Below, in pieces: positions 36,800 to 42,215 of a stretch of 42,215 nt of DNA; positions within the stretch are counted from its first letter, which is position 1, and the number at the start of each line of letters is the position of its first letter. The stretch spans positions 1 to 42,215 of the forward strand of contig CAXKXX010000008.1 in assembly GCA_964059975.1 (NCBI GenBank), in the 5' to 3' direction. The translations under genes were made by a program, and so were the position numbers. The DNA is from CAXKXX01 sp964059975 (lineage in GTDB: Bacteria; Pseudomonadota; Gammaproteobacteria; Enterobacterales; Enterobacteriaceae). Under the pieces are notes generated by a model. It was not told where the DNA came from. It saw only the letters and a program-made list of their open reading frames with translations, and ran no database searches.

Positions 36800-37498
36800 T
36801 TACTTGCGGGCCTTGCGCTGCTGTTTTTTAGGTTGAGGAGTAGGCCCCTTTTGTTCAACCTCGGTCATGCCACCCAGAATCTCGCCTTTACAGATCCATA
36901 CCTTAACGCCAATGACGCCGTAGGTGGTTTGGGCTTCAGATGTATTATAATCAATATCTGCCCGTAACGTATGTAATGGAACACGACCCTCGCGGTACCA
37001 TTCGGTACGCGCAATTTCTGTTCCGCCAAGACGGCCATTTACTTCAACTTTTATGCCTTTAGCACCAAGTCGCATTGCATTTTGTACGGCACGCTTCATG
37101 GCGCGACGAAACATGACGCGGCGCTCTAACTGAGCAGTAATACTGTCAGCTACTAATTTAGCTTCGATTTCCGGTTTACGGACTTCGGCGATATTAATCT
37201 GAGCGGGAACACCAGCGATGCGCGCTACGACTTTTCTCAACTTTTCGACATCTTCGCCCTTCTTGCCAATAACGATACCCGGGCGGGCCGTGTGAATAGT
37301 AACGCGTATGCTCTTAGCTGGCCTCTCGATCACGACGCGTGATACGGATGCTTTCGTCAGTGCTTTAGATAGGAGCTGACGCACTTTAAAATCGCTGTCT
37401 AGGTTGTCAGCGAATTCTTTAGTATTCGCATACCAAGTAGAATTCCAAGGTTTTACGATGCCTAGGCGAATACCATTCGGATGTACTTTCTGACCCAT
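36800..37498 (-). CDS. rpsC: 30S ribosomal protein S3
   Basis: Forms the mRNA entry tunnel with S4 and S5. It has 232 residues against 233 in E. coli. The start is MGQKVHPNGIRLGIVKPWNS. The KH domain carries the GxxG loop IGKKGEDVEKLRK near residues 77-89, and the C-terminal domain keeps GRLGGTEIARTEWYREGRVP. The tail is basic (PKKQQRKARK). Confidence 0.98.
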   Translation of the reverse strand: MGQKVHPNGIRLGIVKPWNSTWYANTKEFADNLDSDFKVRQLLSKALTKASVSRVVIERPAKSIRVTIHTARPGIVIGKKGEDVEKLRKVVARIAGVPAQINIAEVRKPEIEAKLVADSITAQLERRVMFRRAMKRAVQNAMRLGAKGIKVEVNGRLGGTEIARTEWYREGRVPLHTLRADIDYNTSEAQTTYGVIGVKVWICKGEILGGMTEVEQKGPTPQPKKQQRKARK

Positions 37499-37515
37499 TG
37501 CTAATCTCCAGTGTC

Positions 37516-37848
37516 TCAGCGATCGGACACGGCCAAAGTAATATGGCTGGTACGCTTCAGTATGCGATCTGCACGACCTTTTGCTCGTGGCATAGTGCGT
37601 TTCATACTGGCACCTTCGTCGATGAAGATTGTCGTGACTTTTAGATCATCGATGTCGGCACCATTGTTGTGTTCTGCGTTAGCAATTGCGGACTCCAGCA
37701 CTTTCTTAACTAAACTAGCGGCTTTCTTGTTAGTGTAGGTTAGAGTTTCTAGAGCCTGCGACACTTTCTTGCCGCGAATTAGGTCTGCAACGAGGCGCAC
37801 TTTTTGAGCAGAAGAACGAGCGTGGCGATGTTTAGCGGTAATTTCCAT
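37516..37848 (-). CDS. rplV: 50S ribosomal protein L22
   Basis: Its long beta-hairpin reaches the exit-tunnel constriction. It has 110 residues, as in E. coli. RHARSSAQKVRLVADLIRGK lies at the N-terminus, with the hairpin in FIDEGASMKRTMPRAKGRAD. It lies 9 bases after rpsS. Confidence 0.97.
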   Translation of the reverse strand: MEITAKHRHARSSAQKVRLVADLIRGKKVSQALETLTYTNKKAASLVKKVLESAIANAEHNNGADIDDLKVTTIFIDEGASMKRTMPRAKGRADRILKRTSHITLAVSDR

Positions 37849-37857
37849 CTTTTGCTC

Positions 37858-38142
37858 CTACTTTAGCATTTTTTTAGCTTTTTTATCAGCCGTATGACCG
37901 CGATAAGTGCGGGTTGGCGCAAATTCACCTAGCTTGTGACCGACCATTTCGTCAGAAACAAACACTGGTACATGCTGCCGTCCATTATGGACGGCGATGG
38001 TTAGACCGATCATATTAGGAAATATCGTTGAACGTCGGGACCAGGTGCGCAGGGGCTTCTTGTCACCGCTTTCTACCGCTTTCTCTACCTTATTCAGCAA
38101 GTGTAGGTCAATAAAGGGACCTTTCTTGAGAGAGCGTGGCAT
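37858..38142 (-). CDS. rpsS: 30S ribosomal protein S19
   Basis: Head protein at the A-site finger bridge. It has 94 residues against 92 in E. coli. MPRSLKKGPFIDLHLLNKVE and GHKLGEFAPTRTYRGHTADK are typical. It lies 16 bases after rplB. Confidence 0.97.
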   Translation of the reverse strand: MPRSLKKGPFIDLHLLNKVEKAVESGDKKPLRTWSRRSTIFPNMIGLTIAVHNGRQHVPVFVSDEMVGHKLGEFAPTRTYRGHTADKKAKKMLK

Positions 38143-38158
38143 GGCTCTTATCCTCTAA

Positions 38159-38983
38159 TTATTTTTTACTACGGCGACGTACGATGAACTTATCAGTACG
38201 CTTATTACTTCGGGTTTTTTTACCTTTTGTCTGGGCTCCCCAGGGGGTTACCGGAGATTTACCAAAGTTTCGTCCTTCTCCGCCTCCATGAGGATGATCG
38301 ACTGGATTCATTGCTGTTCCGCGAACGGTCGGACGAACTCCGCGCCAACGGGAGGCGCCTGCCTTTCCTAGAACGCGCAGCATGTGTTCGGTGTTTCCAA
38401 CTTCACCTAGGGTTGCGCGGCAATCAACTGAAACTTTACGCATTTCGCCAGATCGTAGACGTAACGTTACGTAAGAACCATCTCGAGCAATGATCTGAGC
38501 ATAAGCCCCAGCAGAACGCGCTATCTGGCCGCCTTTATGTGGCTTCATTTCTATGTTATGAACTGTTGCACCCATTGGAATGTTACGAATTGGTAAAGTG
38601 TTACCCAATTTGATTGGGGCATCAATTCCAGACTGAACCCGTGCCCCGGCTTTTAAGCCTTTTGGTGCCAAGATGTAGCGATGCTCACCGTCTGCATATA
38701 AAATCAGTGCAATGTTTGCAGAGCGGTTCGGATCGTATTCTAGACGTTCAACTACAGCGGGCATGTCGTCTTTATTACGCTTAAAGTCAACAAGACGATA
38801 GTGCCGTTTGTGGCCGCCACCAATATGACGGGTGGTAATGCGGCCATTATTATTGCGCCCGCCACTTTTACTTAGTTTCTCAAGTAGCGGGGCGTGGGGC
38901 TTACCTTTGTGTAAATCGGGGTTGGTCACTTTTACGACATGGCGACGCCCCGGAGATGTGGGCTTACATTTGATAGCTGTCAT
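38159..38983 (-). CDS. rplB: 50S ribosomal protein L2
   Basis: Core protein needed for subunit joining and peptidyl-transfer activity. It has 274 residues against 273 in E. coli. NPVDHPHGGGEGRNFGKSPV contains the conserved histidine equivalent to His229, and the basic C-terminal tail is present. It lies 21 bases after rplW. Confidence 0.98.
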   Translation of the reverse strand: MTAIKCKPTSPGRRHVVKVTNPDLHKGKPHAPLLEKLSKSGGRNNNGRITTRHIGGGHKRHYRLVDFKRNKDDMPAVVERLEYDPNRSANIALILYADGEHRYILAPKGLKAGARVQSGIDAPIKLGNTLPIRNIPMGATVHNIEMKPHKGGQIARSAGAYAQIIARDGSYVTLRLRSGEMRKVSVDCRATLGEVGNTEHMLRVLGKAGASRWRGVRPTVRGTAMNPVDHPHGGGEGRNFGKSPVTPWGAQTKGKKTRSNKRTDKFIVRRRSKK

Positions 38984-39004
38984 TTTCTTGCTCCTCTCTC
39001 CGAC

Positions 39005-39307
39005 TCACTCAGCGCCCCTTATGAAGTCTAGATTTTGACCCTTTTTTAAGGTGATGTAGGCTTTTTTCCAGTTACTACGGCGGCTAGTATGCTTGCCATG
39101 ACGTTTATATTTCCCTTTAACTATTGCTGTATTTACATCTTGCACTGCTACTGAAAAAAGTTTTTGTACTGCGGCTTTTATTTCTGCTTTATTCGTATTT
39201 TTGGCGACTTTAAGAACAATAGTGTTACTTTTTTCTATCACCGCAGATGCTTTTTCAGATACGTGTGGTGCGCGCAGCACTTTCATCAAGCGTTCTTCTT
39301 GAATCAT
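39005..39307 (-). CDS. rplW: 50S ribosomal protein L23
   Basis: Tunnel-exit docking site for trigger factor and SRP. It has 100 residues, as in E. coli (MIQEERLMKVLRAPHVSEKA). The start overlaps the rplD stop by four bases (ATGA), as in E. coli, implying coupled translation. The C-terminal half is slightly diverged (HTSRRSNWKKAYITLKKGQN). Confidence 0.97.
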   Translation of the reverse strand: MIQEERLMKVLRAPHVSEKASAVIEKSNTIVLKVAKNTNKAEIKAAVQKLFSVAVQDVNTAIVKGKYKRHGKHTSRRSNWKKAYITLKKGQNLDFIRGAE

Positions 39308-39909
39308 GCCAGCATCTCCTCGATTTGCTTTATGGCATCAGAGGTAATGACTACCTGATCGAAAGCAATTAGGCTGACTGGATCGATACCTTTTATATCG
39401 CGTACGTCGACTTTATATAGGTTTCGAGCAGCCAGACGCAGATTCTCGTCTAGTTTGCAAGTTATGATCAGCACGTTTTGTAGCGCCATCTCCTTCAATT
39501 TTTGTGTTAGGAGCTTAGTTCTGGGTGCTTGTAATGAGAATTGTTCAACGAGGATAAGGCGATTGCGGCGTATGAGTTCCGATAGAATACTTCGCAGGGC
39601 GCCACGGTACATCTTTTTATTTACTTTTTGACTATGATTTTGTGGCTTAGCGGCAAAAGTTACGCCGCCAGAGCGCCAGAGCGGGCTTCTTAAAGAGCCC
39701 GCTCTGGCGCGCCCAGTACCTTTTTGGCGCCATGGTTTTTTCCCGGAACCAGATACTTCGCCTCGGTTTTTTTGAGCACGAGTACCTTGTCGAGAGCCTG
39801 CTGCATAAGCAACAACAACCTGATGTACTAGTGCTTCGTTGAAATCGCGACCGAATATGGCTTCGGAAACAGTTAGAGCGCTTTTTGCGTCTTTCAGTAC
39901 TAATTCCAT
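39304..39909 (-). CDS. rplD: 50S ribosomal protein L4
   Basis: Lines the exit tunnel. In E. coli it also attenuates and represses its own S10 operon by binding the leader. It has 201 residues, as in E. coli. The extended loop KNRGEVSGSGKKPWRQKGTG is intact. The presence of both L4 and an S10 leader of normal length suggests autoregulation may survive. Confidence 0.97.
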   Translation of the reverse strand: MELVLKDAKSALTVSEAIFGRDFNEALVHQVVVAYAAGSRQGTRAQKNRGEVSGSGKKPWRQKGTGRARAGSLRSPLWRSGGVTFAAKPQNHSQKVNKKMYRGALRSILSELIRRNRLILVEQFSLQAPRTKLLTQKLKEMALQNVLIITCKLDENLRLAARNLYKVDVRDIKGIDPVSLIAFDQVVITSDAIKQIEEMLA

Positions 39910-39922
39910 TACGATCCTTCCT

Positions 39923-40552
39923 TTACGCTTTTATGGCTGGTTTAACAATGAGATTGCTACCAGTCGCGCCCGGCACGGCCCCTTTAACAAGAAGCAAATT
40001 GCGCTCAGTATCAATACGTATTAGCTCTAAACTTTGAACGGTGACACGATCGTCGCCTAGATGACCAGCCATTTTCTTACCTCGAAACACTTTTCCAGGA
40101 GTCTGATTTTGACCGATAGAACCAGGAACACGGTGAGATAGTGAGTTTCCATGAGTAGCATCTTGAGTGCGAAAGTTCCAGCGTTTTACGGTTCCGGCAA
40201 AACCCTTTCCTTTAGAATTACCGGTAACATCAACTTTTTTAACGCCCATGAAGGTTTCTACACTGATATCTTGACCTACCTTAAGATCTTGTGCTTTTTC
40301 GAGCCGAAATTCCCATAGACCGATGCCCGCCTCAACGCCGGCCTTAGTGAAATGGCCCGCTTCTGGCTTCGTTACACGATTAGTTTTTTTACTACCAGTA
40401 GTTACTTGAATAGCGTGGTAGCCATCTCTGTTCAGGTCTTTCACCTGAGTCACCCGGTTCACTTCAATTTTAATTACGGTTACTGGGATAGAAGCGCCAT
40501 CTTTTGTAAAGATACGTGTCATACCCAATTTTTTACCGACCAAACCAATCAT
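39923..40552 (-). CDS. rplC: 50S ribosomal protein L3
   Basis: Assembly initiator near the peptidyl-transferase centre. The ATG at 40552 (MIGLVGKKLGMTRIFTKDG) gives 209 residues, equal to E. coli. The frame from 40576 adds eight residues overlapping the ribosome-binding region. Gln150 in GSIGQNQTPG, the site methylated by PrmB in E. coli, is kept. It lies 32 bases after rpsJ. Confidence 0.97.
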   Translation of the reverse strand: MIGLVGKKLGMTRIFTKDGASIPVTVIKIEVNRVTQVKDLNRDGYHAIQVTTGSKKTNRVTKPEAGHFTKAGVEAGIGLWEFRLEKAQDLKVGQDISVETFMGVKKVDVTGNSKGKGFAGTVKRWNFRTQDATHGNSLSHRVPGSIGQNQTPGKVFRGKKMAGHLGDDRVTVQSLELIRIDTERNLLLVKGAVPGATGSNLIVKPAIKA

Positions 40553-40584
40553 TGCTTCAACCTCCCTGACGCCCAATAACCTAA

Positions 40585-40896
40585 TTAACCAAGGCTGATC
40601 TGCACGTCTACACCAGAAGCTAAATCTAGGCGCATTAGTGCGTCAACGGTTTTCTCGGTTGGTTCAACGATATCAACTAGACGCTTATGAGTGCGAATTT
40701 CGTACTGATCCCGCGCGTTTTTATTAACGTGTGGCGATATCAGCACTGTGAAGCGCTCTTTTCGAGTCGGCAGTGGGATCGGACCACGTACTTGCGCGCC
40801 CGTTCGCTTTGCAGTCTCGACTATTTCTGCGGTCGATCGATCGATTAAGCGATGATCAAAGGCTTTTAGACGGATACGGATTCTTTGGTTCTGCAT
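40585..40896 (-). CDS. rpsJ: 30S ribosomal protein S10 (NusE)
   Basis: Head protein, also the NusE antitermination factor. It has 103 residues, as in E. coli: MQNQRIRIRLKAFDHRLIDR onward. It is preceded by GGAGCTCTGGTCTCATG, identical in layout to the E. coli ribosome-binding region. It is the first gene of the S10 operon. Confidence 0.98.
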   Translation of the reverse strand: MQNQRIRIRLKAFDHRLIDRSTAEIVETAKRTGAQVRGPIPLPTRKERFTVLISPHVNKNARDQYEIRTHKRLVDIVEPTEKTVDALMRLDLASGVDVQISLG

Positions 40897-40932
40897 GAGA
40901 CCAGAGCTCCAATTATTTATAAGTATAGAGTT

Positions 40933-40970
40933 ACTACTCTCCTTTTTTCGGTTAAAAAAAGGAGAGTAGT
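40933..40970 (-). promoter_or_regulatory. Long hairpin in the S10 leader
   Basis: A perfect 16-bp stem, ACTACTCTCCTTTTTT with its complement and a 6-base loop, covers about leader positions 99-136. In E. coli the two 3' hairpins of the S10 leader (HD, HE) mediate L4-dependent attenuation. The position fits, but assignment to HD or HE is inference. Confidence 0.6.
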
Positions 40971-41074
40971 GTGCAGCATATTACTCTCGATTTAAGAGTA
41001 TTTTAAAATTTAAACCATTTGTTACTTATATAACTCGATAAAGTTAGGCACACCTTAACTGGAGTAGCTCGCGC

Positions 41075-41102
41075 ATTATACGCAAAATGAATCAGTAAGC
41101 AA
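41075..41102 (-). promoter_or_regulatory. S10-operon promoter
   Basis: The minus strand reads TTGCTT (41102-41097), a 16-base spacer, then TATAAT (41080-41075) and GCGCG, close to the E. coli S10 promoter. The predicted start near 41068 leaves a leader of about 172 nt to the rpsJ ATG, the length known for E. coli. Confidence 0.82.
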
Positions 41103-41216
41103 ATAGAGGTTGGTAATATACTAAATATGTCTCTATTATTTCAGTTGCAGTCGGTTTTTAAAAAAATGTAGGCCCCCACCCCGTTAAGTAGCTGTATCTT
41201 TATGAATAGAATGAAA

Positions 41217-41236
41217 GAAGACGCCGAAGTGCCCCT
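41217..41236 (-). terminator. Decayed tuf terminator candidate
   Basis: GGGGCAC, TTCG, GCGTCTT on the minus strand form a stem with a UUCG tetraloop but one A-C mismatch and several G-T pairs, followed by a short pyrimidine stretch. It lies about 30 bases after the tuf stop. It was probably a proper terminator once. Confidence 0.35.
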
Positions 41237-41264
41237 TTATAAGTTAAAAAATATTAATCGGTGA

Positions 41265-42215
41265 TTACGCAATAATTGTAGCAACAACGCCCGCACCAAC
41301 AGTGCGCCCACCTTCACGGATGGCAAATCGTAATCCTTCGTTCATTGCGATTGGATGAATTAGAGTAACGACCATGCTTATTTTATCGCCTGGCATAACC
41401 ATCTCAACGTCCTCTGGCAGTTCAATAGTGCCAGTTACGTCAGTAGTCCGGAAGTAAAACTGTGGGCGATAGCCTTTAAAGAAGGGTGTGTGCCGCCCGC
41501 CTTCTTCTTTACTTAAAATATACACTTCTGCATTAAATTGCTTATGTGGTTTAATAGAGCCCGGTTTCGCTAAAACTTGACCGCGTTCGATATCTTCACG
41601 CTTAATCCCACGAAGCAGAACGCCTACATTTTCCCCCGCACGGCCTTCGTCTAACAGTTTACGGAACATTTCAACGCCAGTACAAGTGGACTTTACAGTA
41701 TCTTTAATACCAACAATTTCAACATCTTCTCCAACTTTAATGATACCGCTCTCAACACGACCAGTAACAACCGTACCGCGACCAGAAATTGAAAATACGT
41801 CTTCAATAGGAAGCAGGAACGATTTGTCGATGGCGCGCTCTGGTTCTGGAATATAAGTGTCTAGGTGATTAGAGAGCTCGATAATTTTAGCTTCCCAATA
41901 CGTATCCCCTTCTAATGCTTTTAGCGCAGAACCACGTACTATTGGTAAATCATCCCCGGGAAAATCGTAGATAGATAGTAATTCACGAACTTCCATCTCT
42001 ACTAATTCTAGCAGTTCTTCATCATCAACCATGTCGCACTTATTTATAAATACAATCATGAAGGGAACGCCAACCTGGCGCCCCAGAAGAATATGCTCTC
42101 GTGTTTGAGGCATTGGGCCATCAGTTGCAGCTACTACGAGTATAGCGCCGTCCATCTGTGCAGCACCGGTAATCATATTTTTCACGTAGTCTGCGTGCCC
42201 TGGGCAGTCAACGTG
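41265..42215 (-). CDS. tufA: Elongation factor Tu, C-terminal 316 residues (5' end beyond the right edge)
   Basis: Covers EF-Tu from codon 79 (HVDCPGHADYVKNMITGAAQ) to the stop. With the 78 missing residues the protein would have the normal 394. The G4 motif NKCDMVD, the G5 motif GSALKAL, and domains 2 and 3 (VFSISGRGTVVTGRVESG; KGYRPQFYFRTTDVTG) are intact. It stands upstream of rpsJ, so it is the str-operon copy. The bfd, bfr and other genes between tufA and rpsJ in E. coli are absent. The window stops exactly at the CACGTTGA repeat that borders the deletion in the other tuf copy. Confidence 0.97.
   Translation of the reverse strand, partial: HVDCPGHADYVKNMITGAAQMDGAILVVAATDGPMPQTREHILLGRQVGVPFMIVFINKCDMVDDEELLELVEMEVRELLSIYDFPGDDLPIVRGSALKALEGDTYWEAKIIELSNHLDTYIPEPERAIDKSFLLPIEDVFSISGRGTVVTGRVESGIIKVGEDVEIVGIKDTVKSTCTGVEMFRKLLDEGRAGENVGVLLRGIKREDIERGQVLAKPGSIKPHKQFNAEVYILSKEEGGRHTPFFKGYRPQFYFRTTDVTGTIELPEDVEMVMPGDKISMVVTLIHPIAMNEGLRFAIREGGRTVGAGVVATIIA

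Overview
The window looks like part of the reduced chromosome of a gammaproteobacterium close to Enterobacterales, most likely a vertically inherited insect endosymbiont. The proteins are full length and closely resemble those of E. coli, and many local gene orders are those of E. coli: tufB-thrT-glyT-tyrU-thrU-coaA-birA-murB, aroQ-accB-accC, aroE-tsaC-smg, def-fmt-rsmB-trkA, and S10-spc-alpha. These islands are separated by long AT-rich stretches with no gene, and one visible pseudogene. By eye, roughly 45% of the first 27 kb is coding, whereas the ribosomal block (27.2-40.9 kb) is almost gapless. No species is named, because sequence alone without a search does not allow it.

Layout. 1-1208: the 5' part of one tuf gene and its upstream tRNA cluster (Thr-GGT, Gly-TCC, Tyr-GTA, Thr-TGT), all on the minus strand. 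2184-5169: coaA, convergent with the murB-birA pair. 5829-8127: aroQ-accB-accC. 8128-12451: a 4.3-kb stretch holding only tRNA-Trp, tRNA-Asp and tRNA-Glu, in the order they have around an E. coli rrnC-type rRNA operon. The 16S, 23S and 5S genes are gone, so this reads as the ghost of a deleted rRNA operon. 12452-14892: aroE, tsaC and a broken smg. 16167-20444: def-fmt-rsmB-trkA. 22885-24102: fabB, isolated between two deserts, with an apparent FadR/FabR-type control region. 27203-40896: the complete alpha, spc and S10 operons, 28 genes. 41265-42215: a second tuf gene, running off the window.

Function. Translation dominates: 26 ribosomal proteins, SecY, RNA polymerase alpha, EF-Tu, initiator-Met formylation (fmt), deformylation (def), 16S methylation (rsmB), t6A synthesis (tsaC) and seven tRNAs. 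A second theme is acyl metabolism. BirA biotinylates AccB, AccC carboxylates it, FabB elongates acyl chains and CoaA makes CoA. MurB makes peptidoglycan precursor, AroQ and AroE act in the shikimate pathway, and TrkA controls potassium uptake. The ribosomal operons keep recognisable E. coli-type control signals: an S10 promoter with a leader of about 172 nt, a terminator and promoter before rplN, and an S4-type alpha leader.

I found no convincing new biological system. The best second looks are: an in-frame 12-codon deletion in the left tuf gene, whose breakpoint coincides with the point where the other tuf copy leaves the window; a tRNA-Thr(TGT) whose acceptor stem has lost the second-pair identity element; the rRNA-operon ghost with retained tRNAs; and a set of long perfect inverted repeats confined to the deserts around fabB.
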